64,000 nt of DNA, from contig JADKID010000008.1 of NCBI GenBank assembly GCA_016721425.1, positions 153,172 through 217,171 of the forward strand, in the 5' to 3' direction. Below, piece by piece: positions 20,204 to 28,123 of the stretch (position 1 is its first letter; every line of letters starts with the position of its first letter). Source of the DNA: Bryobacterales bacterium (lineage in GTDB: Bacteria > Acidobacteriota > Terriglobia > Bryobacterales > Bryobacteraceae). The notes under the pieces are model-generated. The model ran no database searches. It saw nothing but the letters and a program-made list of their open reading frames with translations, and had not been told where the DNA came from. The position numbers and the translations under genes were made by a program.

Positions 20204-20254
20204 CCCCGGCAGATTGCAAGAGAAAAGTTGAGGAAGTTGAGTGGTGCGTCGTTC

Positions 20255-20695
20255 CTAGACGGTTTTGCGCTTTGCAGGACGGGCTCTTTTGAAGGGAACG
20301 CCGGATATCTTGTCCAGCGTGGTGCCCTCGAGGAAGTGGACTAACTCCGCTTTGACGCTCTTCCATGCCATGTGGGCCGTACACGGATCGCAGTCTGAAC
20401 ACTCGGTTCTTACACCCAGGAAGCACGATTTCGGGGCGACCTGACGATCGAATAACCCGACCACCTCGATCAGATGGATCTGATCCGCGGGCCGGCTCAG
20501 GCGATACCCGCCGTTACTACCACGAGTCGCCTCCACGAGCCCCGCGGCAGCCATGGTGATCATGATCTTGGAGAGGTAGTTACCGGGGATCTGCGCCAGG
20601 CGCGCCATGTCTTTGCCGAGCACGAGACGCTCGGCTGGTTCAGAGGCAAGAACGAGAAGAGCGCGCAGAGCGTATTGTGCGGTCGTGGAGAGCAT
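20255..20695 (-). CDS. Rrf2-family transcriptional regulator (second)
   Basis: 146-aa paralogue of the next gene. 'TAQYALRALLVLAS', 'IPGNYLSKIMITMAAAGL' and 'TRGSNGGYRLSRP' are the Rrf2 helix-turn-helix and wing. The Cys pattern 'SCFLGVRTECSDCDPC' has one more Cys than its neighbour, and the tail is basic (ends RPAKRKTV). A cluster-binding NO/redox sensor role is inferred from the family and from the nearby RIC-type repair gene. It starts 36 bases after the ASPIC gene and precedes the other Rrf2 gene by 83 bases. Confidence 0.9.
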   Translation of the reverse strand: MLSTTAQYALRALLVLASEPAERLVLGKDMARLAQIPGNYLSKIMITMAAAGLVEATRGSNGGYRLSRPADQIHLIEVVGLFDRQVAPKSCFLGVRTECSDCDPCTAHMAWKSVKAELVHFLEGTTLDKISGVPFKRARPAKRKTV

Positions 20696-20731
20696 GGGAT
20701 GGGGCGAACTCCAAATTTAGCAGACGGGGGA

Positions 20732-23356
20732 CTAGCGGGCGATTGCCGACAGATAGGCAGCCATGTCACGATAGGCGCGCTCCGGCGTGGTGGCGCCGTC
20801 CCAGCGCTGCTCGAATACGCCAAGGAATCCAAACTCACTGAACATGCGCTGCTTGACGTCGCCTTCATGGACCGAACCCGCTGGTTTCCAGCCTGGTCCG
20901 CGAGCCCGGACAGCGGCATCCAGCATTGCGGAGGCGTGCGCCTGGTCCTTTTGTCTCCACGCGACGTAGCCCCGGAAATAGAAGGCGTTGGCGGCGCGTG
21001 AATTGGCCTGGCAGGCGTGGGCGAGTAGTTTTTCGGCCTCCGCGTCATCGCCCAGGGCGAGCATCACTTCGCCCAATAACACGAGTGTGCCCGTCTCCTC
21101 CGAATTGAGCCGTAGCGCATCATTCAAAACCTGCCGGGCGCGTGCCAGTTGCGACCTCGAGGTCGCGGAGGAGGCCAGGATCTCGCCCTTTCGCTGGAGC
21201 GCGCGGTGGCTCTGCGCATTGACACGGATCAAGGAATCGAGTTCCGTGATTGCCCCCGGCACATCGCCCGAAGCGGCGAGGCAGTTGGCCAGATAGTAGT
21301 GCGAGTCCTCATGTCCGGGATTCATGGCGAGAGCTTCGCGAAACAGTTGAGTGGCGTGGGCGAAGTTCCGGTCGCGTTTCATCGCGTCCATCGCGGCCCG
21401 TTGAGTTTCCCAGAAACGAACCAGCGCCTGGTTCTGAGTTGCCATTGGCCGAATCCCGGTCTCGCCCTGGGTGACCTCCCAGATGCGGTTCGCCTCAATA
21501 TCCTTCCAGGTTTCGACAGGGCCGCCGAGCCACCGCACTTCGAGCCGGTCGACTTTTGTTGCGCCGCCGAGCCCGATGTGGACTCGCCGCGAATCCTGCG
21601 ACAGATACGATGAGCTGGTCACGGTGCGGCGCAGTGGCTTGCCGCCGACCCAGGCGACCACCACCGCTCCGTCGCCGAAGCCCAGCGGCGCACCGCTGCC
21701 AGAAACGCGATTGTGCAGGCGGAACTCGACCCAGTTACCGTGTGGGACATCGTTGCGCAAGAGGCGCACACCTTCGCCATGATCCACGATGGCGATGTCC
21801 ATGGCTCCGTCGTTGTCGAAGTCCGCAACCGCGAGGCCGCGGCTCACGTGCGGTTTCGAGAGGGAGAGATTCCAGGGCGCCAGATCGTGGAAGTACTCCC
21901 CGTGCCCGTTCCAGAAGAGGAACGACGGCATTGGAGCGAGGCTGCGTGGTGACTTATCCTTCTCCTCAAACGTGCTGCCATTGGCGACGGTCAGATCGGG
22001 CCAGCCGTCGGAGTCGAAGTCCACGAAGCTCGCGCCCCACCCGATGGACTGCATCGAAGGCTGCCCGACGCCGCGCATCTCGGCAACGTCGGTAAAGTGC
22101 AGTTCCAGCTTCTTTCCGCCAGCCTCTTTCTGTTCAGAAAGCAGGGACTGGTAGAGTGCGTATTGCTGTGCGATCCAGTGAGAGATGAACAGATCGTCGT
22201 CGCCGTCGCGATCGAAGTCCGCCGCCGCCAAACCCATGGATCCGCGATATTCCTCAACCCATGCGCTTCTGCCGGAATCGACGAACCTGCCCCGCCGGTT
22301 GAGGTAGAGCTTGTTCTCTGAGATATCGTTGGCGACATAGAGATCCAGCCAGCCGTCAGCGTCGAAATCGTGCCACAGCGCGCTGAGGCTCCGCCCCTCG
22401 GGGTTGGAGACGCCGAGGCTTTTGCCGGCCTCGGTGAACGTGCCGTTGCCGTTGTTGCGGAACAGGAGATTTCGTTCGGGCTCATAGGACGCCGGGTTCA
22501 GCGTGAACGGCACTTCTTTCCCGAACTGCTTGGTGTTGCTCGCCACATCACCTTTGCCCGGCAGGTATTTGACGTAACCGCAGATGTAGAGATCCTGGTA
22601 GCCGTCGCGATTGTAGTCGCCCCACGATGCGCCCGCCCAGAAACCGTTGGGGGATGGCATCCGCTTGTCCTGGACCAGTTGTCCGCGCTCGTTCCGGTAG
22701 AGCAGGATTGTGTCGTAGCCCGTGATCACCAAGTCCAGCCAACCGTCGTTGTTGTAGTCCGCCCAAGCGGCGCCCATCCCGAGGATGCGCGTATCCGGGA
22801 AAGCTTGCACCGTTTCAAAGCGCCCGTCCCCCAGGTTGCGGTACAGGAGTGACGGCGCCCTCTGCGCGGGCGGCAGATTCAGCGCGCCGCCGCCACTGAC
22901 GACGAGCAGATCGTCGAACCCGTCGTTGTCATAGTCTCCCCAGGCGACGCCAGAGCCCATATCTTCGGGCAACTGCGAGGTGCGGGCACCCTGAAACTGA
23001 CGGAATGAATCGAGCCCGGCGAGCTTCGTAACATCGGTGAATCGCGGCTCCGGCGCACCCTGCGGGAGCTTGCGCCCAGGATCCTGCAGCGCATCGGATG
23101 TCCTTGCCGTGACGGCGATTCGTGCCGGTTCCGCGGCGGAGGTGGACTTCTGGGCGGCCCGGTCGCTGATGGTGCTGGTAATGTCAGTGGACGCTTCGCC
23201 TGGTTTGTACTCTTCCGGCTCGGAGTCCTTGCGGATGCGCCACGAAACCAACACGCCGATCAGTATCAATGCCGCCAAAGTCGCCGATGTCCACAACACG
23301 CGGCGGTGCCGTCGCGAGATGGTCTTGTGGCGGGCCGGAGATGGTTCTAGCGGCAT
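20732..23356 (-). CDS. FG-GAP/VCBS repeat, ASPIC-UnbV and TPR protein, membrane anchored
   Basis: 874 aa. The ATG at 23356 overlaps the preceding cytochrome stop by 10 bases; the open frame further upstream lies inside that gene. One membrane helix at about residues 20-38. At least seven Ca-binding-like FG-GAP repeats follow ('DYDNDGFDDLLV', 'DYNNDGWLDLVI', 'DFDADGWLDLYV', 'DFDRDGDDDLFI', 'DFDSDGWPDLTV' and others), predicting a seven-bladed propeller. An ASPIC/UnbV domain ('HIGLGGATKVDRLEVRW') comes next, and the last 170 residues are TPR-like helices. Such proteins are frequent in Acidobacteriota and Planctomycetes as extracellular binding or assembly proteins. Its role in this respiratory cluster is unknown. 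Confidence 0.85.
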   Translation of the reverse strand: MPLEPSPARHKTISRRHRRVLWTSATLAALILIGVLVSWRIRKDSEPEEYKPGEASTDITSTISDRAAQKSTSAAEPARIAVTARTSDALQDPGRKLPQGAPEPRFTDVTKLAGLDSFRQFQGARTSQLPEDMGSGVAWGDYDNDGFDDLLVVSGGGALNLPPAQRAPSLLYRNLGDGRFETVQAFPDTRILGMGAAWADYNNDGWLDLVITGYDTILLYRNERGQLVQDKRMPSPNGFWAGASWGDYNRDGYQDLYICGYVKYLPGKGDVASNTKQFGKEVPFTLNPASYEPERNLLFRNNGNGTFTEAGKSLGVSNPEGRSLSALWHDFDADGWLDLYVANDISENKLYLNRRGRFVDSGRSAWVEEYRGSMGLAAADFDRDGDDDLFISHWIAQQYALYQSLLSEQKEAGGKKLELHFTDVAEMRGVGQPSMQSIGWGASFVDFDSDGWPDLTVANGSTFEEKDKSPRSLAPMPSFLFWNGHGEYFHDLAPWNLSLSKPHVSRGLAVADFDNDGAMDIAIVDHGEGVRLLRNDVPHGNWVEFRLHNRVSGSGAPLGFGDGAVVVAWVGGKPLRRTVTSSSYLSQDSRRVHIGLGGATKVDRLEVRWLGGPVETWKDIEANRIWEVTQGETGIRPMATQNQALVRFWETQRAAMDAMKRDRNFAHATQLFREALAMNPGHEDSHYYLANCLAASGDVPGAITELDSLIRVNAQSHRALQRKGEILASSATSRSQLARARQVLNDALRLNSEETGTLVLLGEVMLALGDDAEAEKLLAHACQANSRAANAFYFRGYVAWRQKDQAHASAMLDAAVRARGPGWKPAGSVHEGDVKQRMFSEFGFLGVFEQRWDGATTPERAYRDMAAYLSAIAR

Positions 23357-25416
23357 GCCGTGGAGTCTCCGGAGGGCGACACGCAAACAGTCGTCGTCGC
23401 GGAGGCAATATCCACCACGGGTGCCGTGAGCCCAGCCTTCTCGCCCATGACGTAGTTGAGGAGAAACTGATCGATCTTGCGGTAGTGCAGCGTGGCGTCG
23501 ATCTTGAGCGTGCCGGGACGCGCGGCGGGTACGGAGAAGTCGCTGGCAGCGTCTGCCGCCTTCCCACTCTGGCTGGGACCGCCGGACGGGCACATGACCT
23601 TGTACTCCACAGTGTCTGAGTAGCCGGGGAACAGGGACCGGCGGTAGCGGACACCAACCATCTCCCAGAGATTGTGGCGGTCGATCAGATTGCCGTATTG
23701 ATCCACGGGCTCAGCCTTAAACAGGAACGTCCCCGGTTCGAGAAAGTTGCGGCTGTCGCGTTTGCCTGATGAAAAGACGGTTTGGCCGCGATCGTCCTTC
23801 ACGTGGATCTCCACCCAGCTTTGGATCATGTCGAGCGGGCCCGTGGGATAGTCGTGGCCCACCTTGTTTGACACCAGCACCACGCGGACGGGGAGTTTGG
23901 CGCCCGGCGCGATGCTCTTCGGCGTCTCAATCCGGATCCTCACGATCGGGCCGTCGCTCCATTTCTGTTTGATTTCCGGGATCTCGACCTGGCCCTTGAG
24001 CCACTGATTGGTGAGCTCGGCGTGCTTCTCGCCGTCGTCCAATTTGAGCAACGCAGGTACGAAGTTGTTCGCTCCCAGAAAACGATGGCTGCGGTGCTTG
24101 CCGTCGGCCGAGGTGCGGTTGTAGTCGGTGAGATCACCGGCGGCGGGATCGGTGGACTTGATGAGAGGCATGTGGCATTCGCGGCATTCCACCGTGGTCT
24201 TCGCATCGCCCTTCTTGTTCCAATGGCTGGCAGCCCAGTTGTCGTACTGGTTTTGGAGCTGGACCCAGCCGACGCGGTTCACCTGCTGATCGATGAACTG
24301 TTTGTGGCAGGCCGCGCAATACTCCGGCTTCTTGAAGACGCGCCGGCTCAGGGTGTTGTGCTTGGCCGGCCAGGTTCGAATCAGGAAATTTCGCGCCACC
24401 GCGCCGGCGGTACGGTCGGCGCTCCACTGCCACAGGTATTCAGTGGGCTGCGCGAGGGTGTAGTTGGCGTTCCCCTGAATGTCGGTCTTCTGAATGGCAT
24501 GGCAAGCCACGCAGGAGATGCCTTCGTTGTAGCCGAGTTGTCCGGTCAGATTCTCCACAAAGATATTCTTGGTGCCGGAGAACAGCGAGATGGGGTCGTG
24601 GCAGCCGCCGCAGTAGCGCGTCGATTCCGGGCCATTCTGTTTCGCCATCACATTCTGGATCCCGAGGAAGATGGGGTCCATGGCGGCATAGCGGTGCGCG
24701 CTGGGCTTCCACTCTGCGTAGATCTGTTCGTGGCAACCGCTGGAGCCACACGTTCCGGAACCAGCCATGGTGCGAGGATCAAAAGCGCCGTTGGTTGCAG
24801 TTCGCGCGAGGCTGGGCGCGAACGGCTTGTCCTTACCGTAGAGGAAGCTGTAATCGGAGGGGAATTCGTTGCGGTATTTCGTGCCGGCGTAGGCGAGTGT
24901 CAGTGCGGCGACGGCGCACAATCCGACGAGCGAAAGGGCGGCGGAGACGCGCAGCCATGCTCCGGCCGCGTGCGAGTACTCGGCGCGCCGCCGCAGCCAG
25001 GCGATGACGATGTGCGGAATGCCGGCGGCGAGCGTCAACAGAGTCGAGACGAGATGGGTGTACCGCAGCCATGGAGCGGTGCGCTCGCCCAGCAGGCCCT
25101 GCCACGTAACTGCCAGGCCGGAGAGGACGCAGACCGCGAGCGCGCCCAGGCCGACGTAGCCCAGCAGCAGCACATCCGAGAGTGCCTGGCCCCTGTAGTC
25201 ACTCCAGTGCCGGACAAGATACCAGGCGAAGGGGGCAAGGGTCAGTAGGCCGATTATGGTGTGCGCCAGAAGCCCCCACTCGATGGCCGGGTGGAACGGC
25301 CCGAAGGTGATGGCCAGCCCGGAGACGAGTTCGAACAGTAAAATGGCCGCGGCCGCCTTCGCGAGAAAGGCGGCCCAGCCGGTGTGGAGTTTTCCGGGAA
25401 CGGTGGGTTTCTGCAC
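23347..25416 (-). CDS. Membrane cytochrome b-like domain fused to cytochrome c554-type multihaem domain
   Basis: 689 aa. Residues about 15-185 hold five hydrophobic segments with several His placed for haem b ('AHTIIGLLTLAPFAWYLVRHW', 'RYTHLVSTLLTLAAGIPHIV'). The exported part from about residue 215 has CX4CH ('CGSSGCH'), then CGGCH, CVACH, CAACH and CRECH, five c-haem sites in a cytochrome c554/multihaem arrangement. A beta-rich domain follows to the C-terminus. It could exchange electrons between the quinone pool and a periplasmic partner. It starts 22 bases after the ferredoxin gene and its stop overlaps the ASPIC gene. The fusion of the two halves is unusual. Confidence 0.82.
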   Translation of the reverse strand: MQKPTVPGKLHTGWAAFLAKAAAAILLFELVSGLAITFGPFHPAIEWGLLAHTIIGLLTLAPFAWYLVRHWSDYRGQALSDVLLLGYVGLGALAVCVLSGLAVTWQGLLGERTAPWLRYTHLVSTLLTLAAGIPHIVIAWLRRRAEYSHAAGAWLRVSAALSLVGLCAVAALTLAYAGTKYRNEFPSDYSFLYGKDKPFAPSLARTATNGAFDPRTMAGSGTCGSSGCHEQIYAEWKPSAHRYAAMDPIFLGIQNVMAKQNGPESTRYCGGCHDPISLFSGTKNIFVENLTGQLGYNEGISCVACHAIQKTDIQGNANYTLAQPTEYLWQWSADRTAGAVARNFLIRTWPAKHNTLSRRVFKKPEYCAACHKQFIDQQVNRVGWVQLQNQYDNWAASHWNKKGDAKTTVECRECHMPLIKSTDPAAGDLTDYNRTSADGKHRSHRFLGANNFVPALLKLDDGEKHAELTNQWLKGQVEIPEIKQKWSDGPIVRIRIETPKSIAPGAKLPVRVVLVSNKVGHDYPTGPLDMIQSWVEIHVKDDRGQTVFSSGKRDSRNFLEPGTFLFKAEPVDQYGNLIDRHNLWEMVGVRYRRSLFPGYSDTVEYKVMCPSGGPSQSGKAADAASDFSVPAARPGTLKIDATLHYRKIDQFLLNYVMGEKAGLTAPVVDIASATTTVCVSPSGDSTACR

Positions 25417-25438
25417 GCAGGTTCCTCTCGGGATCGCT

Positions 25439-25693
25439 CTAGATCAGGTGGGAGAGCGATTGCCATTTGCCTCGCGATGTGTCGCCGGCCCAGGGACGCC
25501 ACGCCATGTGGATGGCGTCGTCAGCGCAAAGTCCGATACAGTGCTCTTCACTCCCGCAAGTCTCTGGTAGTGTGAGGACTGCCAGCGAACCAACCATCTC
25601 GAGGCACTTCGGTCCGCAAGCGTCGACGCAGAGCCGGCAGCCGGTACACTTCGCGTCGTCGATGATGGGCATCCACTTGTGAGTCAACTCCAT
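25439..25693 (-). CDS. Small ferredoxin-like 4Fe-4S protein
   Basis: 84 aa. 'CTGCRLCVDACGPKC' is a full cluster motif; the second set, 'CGSEEHCIGLC', is less regular, so one or two [4Fe-4S] clusters. No signal peptide, hence cytoplasmic. It lies between the RIC-type repair protein and the cytochrome fusion, 22-31 bases from each, and may supply electrons to the repair or flavoprotein steps. Confidence 0.85.
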   Translation of the reverse strand: MELTHKWMPIIDDAKCTGCRLCVDACGPKCLEMVGSLAVLTLPETCGSEEHCIGLCADDAIHMAWRPWAGDTSRGKWQSLSHLI

Positions 25694-25724
25694 GGGGGAT
25701 CACCTCGAACCGGCACGCTGGCAG

Positions 25725-26438
25725 CTATCTCTTTTCGAGCGCGATGGCACGCGGAAAGAGGATGTTGTTCTCGAGATGGATATGGACATGCAGGTCCGCC
25801 GCAACTGCCTGAATCCCCTCGTAGAGTGCGCGAACGGTGCTGCAGGCATAGGATGGAAGCTCGAAGTCGCGTGTGAGTGAGCGGATCTCCTCCAACGCTC
25901 CGCCCGCCTGCTCGTGCTCGCTCTCCATCATCTTGATGGGATTAGCGATGGAGCCGAACGGCACCCGCGGCACCGGCTGGCCGGCCGCTTCGGCACGGCT
26001 GTACTGGTCGATGAAGGGGAATAGGACTTCTTCTTCCTTGTGCATGTGCGCGTCCATGTCCACGTAAAGGTTCCGATACACCACTGCCATTCGTAGCAGC
26101 ATCTCGGGATCGCGAGCGCCGTGAACGGCTAGCACCTTGTCCATGCGGTTGCTGATCGCCGGCAGTTCGCGCTTCAGGAACTCGTGGTGCGTGGCGAGGA
26201 TGTGCTTGACGAGGTCGCCGAGCGGCGCCGTCTGCCAGTCCCGGTCCTCTTCGCCGAAGGTCCGTGCCTGTTGAATCTCCTGCATTACGTCGGCTGGTTG
26301 CAGTCCCTTGGCGAGGCACGCCTCGTCAAATGACTGCTTCCCGCCGCAGCAATAGTCCAATCCGTGCCGTTCCAGCGTGGTCACTGCGCTGAGCGACGTG
26401 GCGGCCACGTCGGCCAGAGTCTTGGTGGTTGTCATCAT
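25725..26438 (-). CDS. ric: RIC-type di-iron protein for repair of iron-sulfur clusters (ScdA/YtfE)
   Basis: 237 aa. The N-terminal ScdA_N/DUF542 domain has 'HGLDYCCGGKQSFDEAC', and the C-terminal hemerythrin-like part has the His/Glu di-iron ligands ('ILATHHEFLKREL', 'DMDAHMHKEEEVLFPFI', 'MMESEHEQAGGALEEI', 'VHIHLENNILFPRAI'). In other bacteria this protein repairs clusters damaged by NO and peroxide. I took the first of two adjacent ATG codons (26438); a TTG three codons earlier is open but less likely. As first gene of the cluster it suggests that the downstream respiration makes or meets reactive nitrogen species. Confidence 0.92.
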   Translation of the reverse strand: MMTTTKTLADVAATSLSAVTTLERHGLDYCCGGKQSFDEACLAKGLQPADVMQEIQQARTFGEEDRDWQTAPLGDLVKHILATHHEFLKRELPAISNRMDKVLAVHGARDPEMLLRMAVVYRNLYVDMDAHMHKEEEVLFPFIDQYSRAEAAGQPVPRVPFGSIANPIKMMESEHEQAGGALEEIRSLTRDFELPSYACSTVRALYEGIQAVAADLHVHIHLENNILFPRAIALEKR

Positions 26439-26559
26439 TGTTATCAATCGCCCTTCCTGGTCTGATGTTGGCGCCTGCGGCGGTTCCAGTCAGTGACCAC
26501 AATCACAAACCGTGAATCGGCTCTTGAGACCCGTTTCACCATCAGACGCCGAAGGGCTA

Positions 26560-27165
26560 TCACTTCCGGCGATGGGTTGCCACTCTTGCAGCGATTCTGT
26601 CCAACACGAGGAATACCGTACTCCGCGCTGCCGCGCCGTGGAGCGTTTCACCCCGGAGAATCGCATCCGGCGATTGTTCATACGGACCGGATCCGATATC
26701 TCCGCGGCAATTCAGCAGGAGTTCGTCGATACCCACGCTTGTCACTTCGAAATGAAACTGGAGGCCCAGCGCCATTGGATGTTCAAAGGCCTGAACGGCG
26801 CATCCCTCGCTCCCGGCTAGATGCAAACAGCCCTCGGGGAGGTCATACGTCTCACCGTGCCAGTGCAACACGGTCAACTCCTCTGGCAAACCATCTAGTA
26901 GGCTCCCCGTTACTGTCTCCAAACGCAGCCACACGGGCAGCCACCCGATTTCCTTAACCTCATTCCGATAGACACGCCTCCCCAGACACTCCGCCAGCAA
27001 CTGTGATCCCAGGCAAACGCCGAGCACGAATCGCCCCACTTTAAGACAACTCGCGATCAGCGCCTTTTCGCCTGCCAGCCAGGGATACAACTGCTCATCG
27101 TGTACGCTCATTGGCCCGCCCATAACGATCAAACAGTCTAGTTCTTCTACGTCGGGCACCCAAGA
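26560..27165 (-). pseudogene. Class I glutamine amidotransferase, N-terminus lost at a transposase junction
   Basis: GMP-synthase-like amidotransferase. The family signature 'LDCLIVMGGPMSVHDE' is near the truncated start. The nucleophile Cys is in 'LGVCLGSQLLAECLG' and the His/Glu partners are in 'LGLQFHFEV'. Family members carry about 45-55 residues before this point; here the sequence runs straight into a transposase reading on the opposite strand at about 27160. An apparent upstream start at 27258 reads antisense through the transposase and is not native. The protein is probably inactive or unexpressed because its promoter and first strand are gone. Confidence 0.75.
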
Positions 27166-27839
27166 TCCATGGTGAGACTCTGAAGCTCGGCTTCGTTGTC
27201 GCCGAGCGAACCGTGGCTCGCTACCTGCGGCGCATTCGGCGTCGTGGTGACCCTGCAAAACGGTGGCTTGCCTTCTTGCAGAATCACCGTGAGCTGATCG
27301 TCGCGTTCGACTTCTTCACAGTGCCGACTATCACATTCAAACTGCTGTACTGCTTCTTCGTGATCGAGCACGGCCGTCGAAAGGTCCTCCACTTCAACGC
27401 AACCCGCCACCCGACCGCGGAGTGGGTGGTCCAGCAATTGCGCGAGGCTTTTCCCGAGGCGGCTCCATACAAGTATGTGATCCTCGACAACGACTCGATC
27501 TTCAACTGCGAGGTGATTGCGTTCCTGACGTCTGCGGGGTTGGAACCAAAGCGGACGAGTATCCAGGCTCCATGGCAAAATGGAACGGCCGAGAGATGGG
27601 TCGGAAGCGCCCGCCGGGAAATGCTGGATCATGTGATCCCTCTGAATGAAGCGCATCTTCGGCGGCTGATCCGAGAATACGTCGATTACTACCACGACGA
27701 CCGTCTGCATGACTCCCTGGAAAAGGACTCACCGTCCCGCCGCCCTGTCGAGGCCAAGCCGGACGGCGACGGCGAAGTGATCGCGCTCGATCGAGTCGGC
27801 GGTTTGCACCATCGCTACACCTGGCGCCGCGCTGCCTGA
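27154..27839 (+). mobile_element. 5'-truncated DDE transposase (integrase core), IS remnant
   Basis: The reading frame from about 27154 encodes the C-terminal two thirds of an rve-type transposase: 'KIHGETLKLGF', then DDE residues in 'VAFDFFTVPT' (Asp), 'VILDNDSIFN' (Asp) and 'TAERWVGSARREM' (Glu), ending 'GGLHHRYTWRRAA'. It is the same family as the complete copy at 33.9-35.0 kb, whose first about 130 residues are missing here. It meets the truncated amidotransferase at about 27160, so both lost their 5' ends at one junction, as from an IS-mediated deletion. No inverted repeats were found. Confidence 0.85.
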
Positions 27840-28123
27840 ACGGCGGAAAGAACCACGCCCCCTGCCGCCGATCCTATAGCGCTGAATGGTACCGGTGTGC
27901 GTGGGCGGGCGCGATCGACGGCATTCACCACCGATTCGGCCCAACACGCCGGCAGTTTGCGACCTGCCATTCCGTCTCCCTATGAGACCTTTCGCACCAA
28001 GCCCACCGATTTCGCCGTTACGGAACGTTGCGCCGCGCCCCTGACAAGCATCTGGCTACGCACAAGGGAGGATCAGCAGAAGCCAGGAACGCATTGCGTC
28101 ATTGTCGCAATAAACCGCCAGCC

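Noticed and set aside
26439..26460. FNR-type site upstream of the RIC gene
   Set aside because: TTGATAACAA resembles half of TTGAT-N4-ATCAA, but the second half-site is missing.
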